64,000 nt of DNA from Phycisphaerae bacterium (GTDB lineage Bacteria; Planctomycetota; Phycisphaerae; SM23-33). Positions 50,403-58,236 of this stretch are shown here, piece by piece. The translations under genes were made by a program, and so were the position numbers. Each line of letters begins with the position of its first letter. Position 1 is the stretch's first letter. The stretch lies in the NCBI GenBank assembly GCA_018335035.1, contig JAGXKT010000004.1, positions 36,474-100,473 on the forward strand, written 5' to 3'. The notes under the pieces are model-generated. The model was not told where the DNA came from, ran no database searches, and saw nothing but the letters and a program-made list of their open reading frames with translations.

Positions 50403-52028
50403 TCAGTCCTCGTCGTGCTCGTAAGGGGGCAGCTCGGCGAGTTTCATGTAGTACGCCTCGTTGACAAAGTCGAGGTCCCGGATTTCCTTCATCACTTTGT
50501 CACCCGGCGCCTGGTCGAGGTTGATGCCCACGACGGCCAGACCCAGCTTGCGCTTCCGCGAGAAGGTCATGTCGGCGATGTTGATGTTGTTGGCACCGAA
50601 GATGCTGCCGTAGCGGCCCAGCACACCGGGCTTGTCCTCGTTGGCGATGACGACCACGTGGCCTTCGGGGCGCATCTCCATGCGGTAGCCGTCGATGGCG
50701 ATCACCCGCGGGAAGCGGTTGCCGAAGATCGTGCCCTTGGCGGTCCGCCGGGTCTGGTCGGTCTCGACGGCGACTTCCATGACGTTGGCGAACTCGCGCA
50801 GCCGGGCCGAGGTCGTCTCGGCCACTTCCACGCCGCGTTGCTTGGCCAGCACGGGCGCGTTGATGACGTTGACCGGCTGGTCCATGTGCGGCGCCATCAG
50901 CCCGACCAGGAAGTACGTCGTCAGCGGCTGGACGTTCATGTCCGCGATGTTGCCGCGGTAGATGACCTCCACGCGCTGGACGGCGCCCGGCGTGATGCCG
51001 GCCAGGATGGACCCCATCCGTGACGCCAGCTCCCGGTAGGGCTTGAGCATCGCGGGCATCGCCTTGTCGAAGCCCGGGGCGTTCAGCGCGTTGCGGACCT
51101 CGCCGCCGCGCAGCGCCGCGACGAGCTGCTGGGCGGCCTCCAGGGCGACCTGCTCCTGGGCCTCCTCGGTCGAGGCGCCCAGGTGCGGCACGGCCAGGAC
51201 GTTCGGATGCTCCGTCAACTGCTTCTCGGCGTCGGTCTCCGGCGGCTCGGCGGTGTACACGTCCAGCGCCGCCCCGGCGATCTTGCCGGCGTTCAGCGCG
51301 TCCAGCAGCGCCGGCGGGTCGATAATGCCGCCGCGGGCGGCGTTGATCACGCGGGCCGTCGGCTTCATCACCTCGAACTGCTCGGCGCCGATCATGCCGT
51401 CGGTCTCGGCGCTTTTGGGCACGTGGACGGTCAGGTAGTCGACGCGCTTGCACAGCTCGTCGAGGTCCTTGACCATCTCGATCTCGCCGCCGGGATCGCC
51501 GGCGAAGAACGGATCGTATCCCAGCACGCGCATCTCCAGAGCGGCCGCACGGGCGGCGACGGCCCGACCGATGCGCCCCATGCCCACCACGCCGAGCGTT
51601 TTGCCGGCCAGTTGCGTGCCCTTGAACGCCTTGCGGTTCCACTCGCCGGAGCGCAGCGACGCGTTGGCCGGGGCGACCTTGCGCGACAGTGCCATCATCA
51701 GCGTCAGCGCCAGCTCCGCCGTCGATAGCGTGTTGCCGCCCGGCGTGTTCATGACGATCACGCCGTTGGCGGTGGCCTGCTCGACGTCGATGTTGTCCAC
51801 GCCGACGCCCGCCCGCGCGATGCCGCGCAGCGTGCCCGGCTCGGCCAGCACGTCGGCCGTGACCTTCACGCCCGAGCGGACGATGACCCCGTCGCACGTA
51901 CCGATCAGCTCCTTCAACGCCTCGCCGTTGACCGGACGATCGTCCGGCAGCACGATCTCGACGTCGTCTTGTTCCTTCAGCCAGTCGATGCCGACCTGAC
52001 TGAGCTTGTCTGCTACGAGTATCTTCAT
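50403..52028 (-). CDS. serA: D-3-phosphoglycerate dehydrogenase
   Basis: SerA oxidises 3-phosphoglycerate, the first step of serine synthesis. The 541-residue type I enzyme has the Rossmann motif GMGRIG (149-154), catalytic Arg232 (NAARGGI), Glu261 and His282 (PHLGAST), an allosteric substrate-binding domain (about 320-450), and a C-terminal ACT domain (VVVIANEDKPGVLGRYGSIFGANNINIADM). ATG at 52028 has GGGAG upstream. It is 122 bases downstream of the aminotransferase gene with no clear promoter between, so co-transcription is likely. Confidence 0.97.
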   Translation of the reverse strand: MKILVADKLSQVGIDWLKEQDDVEIVLPDDRPVNGEALKELIGTCDGVIVRSGVKVTADVLAEPGTLRGIARAGVGVDNIDVEQATANGVIVMNTPGGNTLSTAELALTLMMALSRKVAPANASLRSGEWNRKAFKGTQLAGKTLGVVGMGRIGRAVAARAAALEMRVLGYDPFFAGDPGGEIEMVKDLDELCKRVDYLTVHVPKSAETDGMIGAEQFEVMKPTARVINAARGGIIDPPALLDALNAGKIAGAALDVYTAEPPETDAEKQLTEHPNVLAVPHLGASTEEAQEQVALEAAQQLVAALRGGEVRNALNAPGFDKAMPAMLKPYRELASRMGSILAGITPGAVQRVEVIYRGNIADMNVQPLTTYFLVGLMAPHMDQPVNVINAPVLAKQRGVEVAETTSARLREFANVMEVAVETDQTRRTAKGTIFGNRFPRVIAIDGYRMEMRPEGHVVVIANEDKPGVLGRYGSIFGANNINIADMTFSRKRKLGLAVVGINLDQAPGDKVMKEIRDLDFVNEAYYMKLAELPPYEHDED

Positions 52029-52150
52029 GACCAACTCCCTGTATCCCGTGCGTTCTGAAGCCGCAGGCGGCGCGTCCTTGCGGGCCCATCCGCATCCGCA
52101 ATGCGCGGCCTGTCTCGGTTTCGCGGCGTCATCTGCGGCGTGCTGCGCCG

Positions 52151-53284
52151 TTACGCCCAGTCGCGCAGCACTTTGACCGCCTCGGCAACGCCGGCGCCGA
52201 TCGTCACGTCGACGCCGCAGTCGGCCAGCGTGTACTCCATCGCCGCCATCAGGCCGATCGTGTCCATCGGGTCGACGTAGCCCATGTGCGAGATGCGGCA
52301 GAGCTTGCCTTTCAGGTCGGCCTGCCCGCCGGCGATCGACGCGCCGTACTTCGTCTGAAGCTCCTTTCGGAAGCCGTCGTCCACGCCCGCGGGGTACAGC
52401 AGGCCGGTGACTGAGTCGCTGGGCTGTTGACTGAAGACCTGCATGCCCATCGCCGTCGCGGCCGCGCGGGTGGCCTTTGCCAGCATCGCTGTCCGCTTCC
52501 AGACCGTCTCGATGCCGATGGCGTTGATCATGTCCACGGCGATCTTCATCCCGCGGACCAAGCTGACCGCGCCGGTATACGGCGTGTCGTCCTTGGCGAT
52601 CGACTTGCGATAGGCCTTCAGGTCCAGGTAGAAGCCCGGCGCGTCGATCGCGTCGATCTGCTTCCAGGCCTTGTCGCTGACAGCGACGAAGGCCAGACCC
52701 GGTGGGAGCATCAGCGCCTTCTGGCTGCCGCCGCCGACGATGTCCACGCCCCACTTGTCCGTCTCCAGCGGCAGCGTGCCGGCCGAGGTGATGCAGTCGG
52801 CGATCAGCAGCGCGTCGGTTTTGGCGACGACCTTGCCGATGGCCTCCAGGTCACAGGCGGTCGCCGTGGAGGTCTCGCTGTGGACCGTCACGACGGCGCC
52901 GTACGCGCCGGTATCCAGCTTCTCCTTGACCGTCTCCGGCTGCAGGGCAGTGCCCCATTCCAGGGCGACCTCGTCGACGTCCAGCCCGTAGCGCTTGGCG
53001 ATCTTGACCCACCGCTCGCCGAACTTGCCGCCGTTGGCGACCAGCACTTTCTTGTCGCGCGGCACGGCGCAGGCGATGGCGGCTTCCATCCCCGCCGTGC
53101 CGGACGCGGCCAGGGTCAACACGTCGTTGTCGGTTCTGAGGATCTGTTTGAGTCCCGCGGTGGCGGCGGCGAACATCTCACGGAACCGCGGCGTGCGGTG
53201 GTGAAACATCGGCTTGGCCATCTCGTTGAGGACTTCCGGCGGGACATCCGTTGGCCCGGGGGTGAAAAGACGCGATTTAATCAT
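52151..53284 (-). CDS. Class V aminotransferase (alanine-glyoxylate/serine type)
   Basis: A 377-residue pyridoxal-phosphate enzyme starting KSRLFTPGPTDVPPEVLNEMAKPMFHHRTPRF, a block typical of the AGXT family, with the cofactor lysine Lys189 in GGGSQKALMLPPGLAF and HSETSTATACDLEAIG. Members use serine, alanine or glyoxylate; some archaeal ones are thought to act as phosphoserine aminotransferase. Placed directly before serA, the second option is plausible. ATG at 53284 has GAGGAG upstream, and a near-perfect promoter lies at 53463-53490. Confidence 0.9.
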   Translation of the reverse strand: MIKSRLFTPGPTDVPPEVLNEMAKPMFHHRTPRFREMFAAATAGLKQILRTDNDVLTLAASGTAGMEAAIACAVPRDKKVLVANGGKFGERWVKIAKRYGLDVDEVALEWGTALQPETVKEKLDTGAYGAVVTVHSETSTATACDLEAIGKVVAKTDALLIADCITSAGTLPLETDKWGVDIVGGGSQKALMLPPGLAFVAVSDKAWKQIDAIDAPGFYLDLKAYRKSIAKDDTPYTGAVSLVRGMKIAVDMINAIGIETVWKRTAMLAKATRAAATAMGMQVFSQQPSDSVTGLLYPAGVDDGFRKELQTKYGASIAGGQADLKGKLCRISHMGYVDPMDTIGLMAAMEYTLADCGVDVTIGAGVAEAVKVLRDWA

Positions 53285-53455
53285 GGCTTCTCCTCGCGTC
53301 TGGGTCCGCTGGGGCGTGTGCTCGCCTGACGCGGACGGGTTTAGCGCCAAGTCCAAGCCGGCAGAGCCGCGGGCCCTTCCCACGGGTGCCTCTCGGCGCG
53401 CGATCAGTAATCCAGGACGCCGGCCGCGGGGCAGCATGCGGCGCGGACGCCGGTC
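53285..53455 (-). other. Leader of the aminotransferase-serA mRNA
   Basis: About 171 bases lie between the predicted start of transcription (near 53456) and the ATG. The sequence is GC-rich with several possible stems. I did not recognise a known riboswitch; GCTAAA occurs once but without the surrounding core of SAM-II. Nothing coding is visible. It forms most of the 315-base divergent gap, whose remaining part holds the two promoters. Confidence 0.5.
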
Positions 53456-53462
53456 ACGTTCA

Positions 53463-53490
53463 ATGATAGCGGCCCGGACGATTTTGTCAA
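53463..53490 (-). promoter_or_regulatory. Strong promoter of the aminotransferase-serA operon
   Basis: On the minus strand a perfect TTGACA (53490-53485) and TATCAT (53468-53463) are 16 bases apart, the best promoter match in the window. Confidence 0.68.
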
Positions 53491-53529
53491 CCGGGTTTGT
53501 CCACGCATATGCCGGCATCGCGGCGCCGG

Positions 53530-53558
53530 GTGACCGCGGGGGTCCGAGCGGCTATACT
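53530..53558 (+). promoter_or_regulatory. Promoter of the MFS transporter gene
   Basis: GTGACC (53530-53535) and TATACT (53553-53558) are 17 bases apart. Transcription would start near 53565, about 35 bases before the ATG. It diverges from the serA-operon promoter. Confidence 0.52.
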
Positions 53559-53599
53559 GGTCTATTCGCGGAGGGCCTCGTGCCTCGCCGCGTGCTGTT

Positions 53600-54988
53600 A
53601 TGTGTACTGAGGCAACCTCCATCGAATATCGCAACCTTCGCACGCTGGGCGACAACGCTCCGTTCGCGCGGCGCAATCACGTGTTGGGCGTCACGGCCGG
53701 GACGGTCGGCAACGTGGCGCGCGACTTCTTCCACCCCGAGATGATCCTCGTGGGGATGATCTACGCGTTGACGGGCTCGGCCGTCTACGCGTCGCTGGTC
53801 ACGGTCATCGCCAAAGCGGGCATGCTGGCACCGCAACTGCTGGCCGGGTCGCTGGTGGAGCACCTGCCGCGCCGCCGGCCGTATTTCATTGCCGCCACGG
53901 CCGGGCGGGGGATCGCTTTCGCGGGCCTGGCGCTGACGATCTGGCTTCTGACACGGGGCGTTACAGCGTTGCATCTGGGGCTGTTCTACGCGGCCTTCCT
54001 AGCCGTGCAGATCTGCACGAGCTTGGGGCACGTGGTGTTCATGGACATGATCGGCCGGCTTATTCCCGCCCATCGCGTCGGGGCGTTTATCGGCATGCGC
54101 GGTTTTCTCGGCGGGGCATTGTCGCTCGTGACGGGCATTCTGGTGATCCAGCCGATCCTTCAGGGCGTTTCGATGCCGATGAACTACCTGGTGCTGGTCA
54201 TCATCGGCGGGGTGCTGGCGACCGTGGACATGGCGATCTGGTGCCAGGTGCGGGAGCGTCCCGGGGCCCGCGCCGAGCGGCGAACCCGCCTGCGGGATGC
54301 GATTCGGCGGGGTGTCCATTGGCTGCGAACGCACCGCAACTACCGATGCTACGCCTGGGCGCGCGTCGCGTTTCGTATCAACTACCTGGGCGTGGCGTTC
54401 TTCATCCCGTACGGGACGGAGCGGCTGGGCTATGAGAAGACCACCGGCGGGCTGGCGCTGCTCGGCGGGGTACTGGTGGCGGTCTTCAAGCTCTGTAGCG
54501 TGCTGGGCAGCTACCTCTGGGGGCGGGTCGCCGACCGATACGGTTCGCGGGTGACGCTGCTCCGCTCGGCGCAGTTGCTGCTGGTCGGCGTAGCGCTGGC
54601 GTTGCTCGCGCCGGCGGTTCCTCAGGGCTTTTCGCTCCGCGTCTGGGGATTGAGCCAGGCGTTCACCTTGCCGCTGACCGCGTACCTGGTGGCGCTGGGC
54701 GTGTTCGGTCTGGCGCTGCGCGGCACGATGATCGGCGGGCAGCGGTTCCTCATCACCAGCGCGCCGCCGGAGCACCGCCCGAGCTATCTGGCGTTTCTCA
54801 ATACGCTGACCAGCCCGCTGACGCTGCTGCCCGTATTGGCCGCGTGGATCGCCGAGGCGGCGGGGATGGTCTGGGTCTTCGTGTTCGTCGCGGCCGGGTC
54901 CATTCTGGGCACTGTCGCGGCCGCACGTATGCTGCCCGATGCGCCGCAGGCGGCGCCCGGGCGCTACTCGCAGCCGTCCCAGCAGTAG
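53600..54988 (+). CDS. MFS-type membrane transporter
   Basis: A 462-residue protein with about 11-12 membrane helices in two bundles and a cytoplasmic loop near 205-225 (VRERPGARAERRTRLRDAI). A loop LWGRVADRYGSRVTLLRSAQ matches the MFS D-R/K-x-G signature between helices. The substrate is unknown. No ribosome site is seen before the ATG at 53600, and no other in-frame start is better. The 3' end overlaps the convergent PurF-like gene by 25 bases. Confidence 0.88.
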   Translation: MCTEATSIEYRNLRTLGDNAPFARRNHVLGVTAGTVGNVARDFFHPEMILVGMIYALTGSAVYASLVTVIAKAGMLAPQLLAGSLVEHLPRRRPYFIAATAGRGIAFAGLALTIWLLTRGVTALHLGLFYAAFLAVQICTSLGHVVFMDMIGRLIPAHRVGAFIGMRGFLGGALSLVTGILVIQPILQGVSMPMNYLVLVIIGGVLATVDMAIWCQVRERPGARAERRTRLRDAIRRGVHWLRTHRNYRCYAWARVAFRINYLGVAFFIPYGTERLGYEKTTGGLALLGGVLVAVFKLCSVLGSYLWGRVADRYGSRVTLLRSAQLLLVGVALALLAPAVPQGFSLRVWGLSQAFTLPLTAYLVALGVFGLALRGTMIGGQRFLITSAPPEHRPSYLAFLNTLTSPLTLLPVLAAWIAEAAGMVWVFVFVAAGSILGTVAAARMLPDAPQAAPGRYSQPSQQ

Positions 54989-56358
54989 GTGCAGAGTTTC
55001 TCGCGCGGCAGGCCGATCGCCGCGACCAGGTCGTCGAGACGCTGGTATTTCAGTGAGGTCAGCCCGAGTTGCTTGCGGATGTTTTCGACCATGGCGCAGT
55101 GCTTGTCGCTGTCCGGGTCGGTGAATTCGGACAGGTCGTCGCCGCCGACGGTACGGGCGGCGCGCTGGCCAGCCAGGTCCATCTCGGATCGCGATTGTGA
55201 GAAATTCAGGAACTTGCACCCGTGGACCAGCGGCGGGCAGGCCGGACGCATGTGGACTTCTTTGGCGCCGCGCTCGAACAGCCGGCGGATCGTTTCGCGG
55301 AGCTGCGTGCCGCGAACGATGGAATCCTCCACAAACAGCAGCCGCTGATCGGCGATCAGTTCGGGGATGGGAATGAGTTTCATCCGGGCGACCAGATTGC
55401 GCAGGGTCTGATTTTGCGGCATGAAGCTCCGCGGCCAGGTTGGTGTGTATTTGATGAACGGGCGGCGATAGGGCAGCCCGGCGGCATCGGCATAGCCGAC
55501 GGCGTGGGCCGTGCCGGAATCCGGAATGCCCGCGACGAGGTCGATGGGCTGCGTCTCGTCACGCTGCGCGAGCATCGCGCCGCATCGGTTGCGGACGACT
55601 TCGACGTTAATGCCCTCGTAGTGAGACGCGGGGAAGCCGTAGTAGACCCACAGAAAAGCGCAGATGCGCATCTCCTCGCCGGGCGGCGCCATCTGCTCGG
55701 CGCCGTCGGGCCTGATCCGGACGATTTCGCCGGGGCCCAGGTCGCGGTCGATCTCGTAGCCGAGGTTGGGAAATGCGCACGTCTCCAGCGTTGCGGCATG
55801 GGCGCCGTCCTTGCGTCCCAGGACGATGGGGGTTCGCCCATACTTGTCGCGTGCGGCATAGATACCCTCGCTTGTCAGCAGGAGAATGGAGCAGGACCCG
55901 ACGATCTCCTGTTGCACACGCCGCAGGCCGTCGGTGAAGCTGTCCTCGAGGTTGATCAGTGTGGCGACGAGTTCAGTGGGGTTGATCTCGCCGCCGCTCA
56001 TCTCGGAAAAGTGAATGCGGCGCTCGCACGAGGCGGTGCGCGCCAGGTCGGCGGCGTTGGCGATCCGCCCGACGGTGACGATGGCGTACGTGCCGAGGTG
56101 CGAGCCGATGATCAGCGGTTGGTCCTCGTGGTCGGAAATGACGCCGATGCCGCTGGAGCCCGAGAACTGGTCGATGTCGTCGTCGAATTTCGATCGAAAC
56201 TGGGCGTTGGTGATGTCGTGGATAACGCGGGCGAACTCGCCGCCGTCCAGTGAGGCCATGCCGCCGCGCTTCGTGCCCAGGTGCGAGTGATAATCCGTTC
56301 CGTAAAACAGGTCCGCGACGCAATCGTCCTTGCGGGCCACGCCGAAGAAGCCACCCAT
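54964..56358 (-). CDS. Amidophosphoribosyltransferase-like protein lacking the Cys nucleophile
   Basis: A 464-residue PurF homologue. The PRPP-binding loop VEDSIVRGT (343-351) is intact and all four iron-sulfur ligands of the Bacillus-type enzyme seem present: Cys233, Cys381, Cys456, Cys459 (LCTYC). However the chain starts MGGFFGVA, so the Cys that follows Met in canonical PurF and hydrolyses glutamine is Gly. The glutaminase fold is still present (SHLGTKRGGMASLDGG). From memory, similar MGG-type forms occur in Bacteroidota. It could use free ammonia or act as a regulator. ATG at 56358 has GAGGAGC upstream. Confidence 0.85.
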   Translation of the reverse strand: MGGFFGVARKDDCVADLFYGTDYHSHLGTKRGGMASLDGGEFARVIHDITNAQFRSKFDDDIDQFSGSSGIGVISDHEDQPLIIGSHLGTYAIVTVGRIANAADLARTASCERRIHFSEMSGGEINPTELVATLINLEDSFTDGLRRVQQEIVGSCSILLLTSEGIYAARDKYGRTPIVLGRKDGAHAATLETCAFPNLGYEIDRDLGPGEIVRIRPDGAEQMAPPGEEMRICAFLWVYYGFPASHYEGINVEVVRNRCGAMLAQRDETQPIDLVAGIPDSGTAHAVGYADAAGLPYRRPFIKYTPTWPRSFMPQNQTLRNLVARMKLIPIPELIADQRLLFVEDSIVRGTQLRETIRRLFERGAKEVHMRPACPPLVHGCKFLNFSQSRSEMDLAGQRAARTVGGDDLSEFTDPDSDKHCAMVENIRKQLGLTSLKYQRLDDLVAAIGLPREKLCTYCWDGCE

Positions 56359-56415
56359 CAAACCGCTCCTCGTTGCCTCGGCCGGCGCGAGTCGTTCGGC
56401 CGGTCCGCAGCACGC

Positions 56416-56444
56416 AGTATGGCACAAGGCGCCGGCGGTGTCCA
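56416..56444 (-). promoter_or_regulatory. Promoter of the PurF-like gene
   Basis: On the minus strand TGGACA (56444-56439) and CATACT (56421-56416) are 17 bases apart; the leader would be about 50 bases. Confidence 0.48.
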
Positions 56445-56493
56445 GCCGATGGGCACGGCGACATGTCGCGAGCCGCCCGCTGGCGCGGAGCCC

Positions 56494-56522
56494 TTGCAAA
56501 TCGCCGCGCCGGTCTCTAGCAT
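56494..56522 (+). promoter_or_regulatory. Promoter of the GspE-like/CvpA pair
   Basis: TTGCAA (56494-56499) and TAGCAT (56517-56522) are 17 bases apart; transcription would start near 56529, 57 bases before the ATG. Confidence 0.42.
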
Positions 56523-56585
56523 ACGGCGTCACGCCCGCGGCGTTTGCACCGCGCGGTGCCGCCGGGGACGATGGAGCCAGCACGT

Positions 56586-58229
56586 ATGAGTGCCACAGTC
56601 GCAGCCGTAAGTGAACCCGGCGGGTATTTCTCGCTGGGCAAGATCATCGGCGTGTTCGTGCTGATGGTGCCGTGGTTCTATGCCGCCGCATGGGCGGGCA
56701 AGGACGCCGCCGCTGTGCCCCGAATCAACCGGAGCACCTGGACGTTGCTCCTGGTCGGCGCCGGAGCGGTGGGCTTTGCGTTGTGGCTGGCCGTGCCGAT
56801 CTACGCCGTGGGGTTGGTGATGTTCGTTCTGCCGACAGGGGGCTCTCTACTGGGCTACGTCAAGGTCCGCAACGGGCGGGTGCCCGCACACCGGCGGGTC
56901 CTGACCGGTCAGCAGTTGAGCTCGCTGTTCGGCGGCGGCCACACGCGCGACCAGGTCGCGCGCGTGCTGAACAAGGTCAAGATCTACGGGGCCAACGGGC
57001 GCGTCGTGCTGCCGCCGGAGGCGACGGGTCCGCCCGATCGCGTCGCCGCCTACAATCTTGCCCAGGAACTGCTGTATCAGATTGTCTGGCGCCGCGCCAG
57101 CGATGCGGATCTCGCCGTCGACGAGTCCGGCTCGGCGCGTCTGCTTCTGGTCATCGACGGCGTCGTCGCGCGTCGTAGCGGCTGGGACCCCGGCGAGACC
57201 GAGACGGTCATCCAGTTCATCAAGGAACACGCCGGCATGGATGTCGCCGAGCGCCGCCGCCCGCAGCAGGGACGTATCACGGCCGAGATGGACGGCAAGC
57301 GGGCCGACATGGTCGTGACCTCCAAAGGCACCACCACCGGGCAGCGCATTCAGTTCCGCGTCGAACAGGAGACGGTCAAGACGGATCTCGACGAACTGGG
57401 CATGGCGCCGGGCCAGCTTGCGCGGATGCGGATTATCCTCAGCGAGTCGGGCGTGGTCATCGTCTCGGGGCCGCGGGGTAGCGGGGTAACCAGCACCTTG
57501 TATTCGCTGCTGCGCGACTTCGACGCGTTCACCAAGCTGCTGGTGTCGTTGGAACGTAATCCGGCCATCGACTTGGAAAACGTTGACCAGGTCACGTACG
57601 GCGACCCTGCCGAGCGCGCCGGCAAGCTCAACGCGCTGTTGCGCCGCGACCCGGATGTGCTGGGCGTGGACGCCTGCAGCGAACGCGAGACGGCGCAGGT
57701 CATCGCCCAGGCCGCTGAAAACAAGACCGTGCTGCTGGCGATGCAGGCCGCCAGCACGTTCACCGCCCTGGCTAAATGGGTCAAGGTCAGCGAGGACGCC
57801 GCGGTGGCAATGCAGAATCTGCGGGCCGTCCTCTGCCAGATCCTCCTGCGGCGCCTCTGCCCGAGTTGCAAAGAGGCCTACCGGCCCAAGGCGGACCTGC
57901 TGGCGAAGGCGAACATCAAGGCCGAGAACGTCGAGTACTTCTATCGTCCGCCGAGCGAGCCCCAGCGAGACAGCAAAGGCAACCCCATCGTCTGTCCCAC
58001 CTGCCAGGGCAGTGGCTACTGCGGGCGCACGGCCGCCTACGAAATGCTTGAAGTCACCGACGAGGTGCGCCAGCTGGTGCTGACCGGCGCCACCGTCTCG
58101 AAGATCAAGGCCGAATGCCGAAAGGCCCGTATGCTCTACCTCCAGGAGCGCGCCCTGCAGAAGGTGCTCGACGGCGAGACGAGCATTCAGGAAGTCATCC
58201 GCGTCACGCAGGGCGACGAGAAGAAATGA
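56586..58229 (+). CDS. Membrane-anchored GspE/PilB-like protein with degenerate ATPase motifs
   Basis: A 547-residue protein. Two hydrophobic segments (about 19-37 and 52-82) precede a GspE-type fold: N-domain near 155-260 (AQELLYQIVWRRASDADLAVD), nucleotide-binding region, and the tetra-Cys zinc motif Cys425-x2-Cys428 and Cys470-x2-Cys473, as in GspE. The Walker A is GPRGSGVTS with Val301 in place of the essential Lys. Walker B reads LRRDPDVLGVDACSERETAQ and the His box reads VLLAMQAAS, so the Glu and His of active enzymes are gone. It is likely a pseudo-ATPase. The next gene, a CvpA-like protein, starts 7 bases later. Confidence 0.85.
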   Translation: MSATVAAVSEPGGYFSLGKIIGVFVLMVPWFYAAAWAGKDAAAVPRINRSTWTLLLVGAGAVGFALWLAVPIYAVGLVMFVLPTGGSLLGYVKVRNGRVPAHRRVLTGQQLSSLFGGGHTRDQVARVLNKVKIYGANGRVVLPPEATGPPDRVAAYNLAQELLYQIVWRRASDADLAVDESGSARLLLVIDGVVARRSGWDPGETETVIQFIKEHAGMDVAERRRPQQGRITAEMDGKRADMVVTSKGTTTGQRIQFRVEQETVKTDLDELGMAPGQLARMRIILSESGVVIVSGPRGSGVTSTLYSLLRDFDAFTKLLVSLERNPAIDLENVDQVTYGDPAERAGKLNALLRRDPDVLGVDACSERETAQVIAQAAENKTVLLAMQAASTFTALAKWVKVSEDAAVAMQNLRAVLCQILLRRLCPSCKEAYRPKADLLAKANIKAENVEYFYRPPSEPQRDSKGNPIVCPTCQGSGYCGRTAAYEMLEVTDEVRQLVLTGATVSKIKAECRKARMLYLQERALQKVLDGETSIQEVIRVTQGDEKK

Positions 58230-58236
58230 GCCCCCG

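Noticed and set aside
53330..53350. SAM-II-like GCTAAA in the serA-operon leader
   Set aside because: Only the hexamer matches; the pseudoknot partners and the usual position before the ribosome site are missing.
54964..54988. 25-base overlap of the MFS and PurF-like genes as a frameshift sign
   Set aside because: Both proteins end in family-typical residues; convergent overlaps of this size are normal here.
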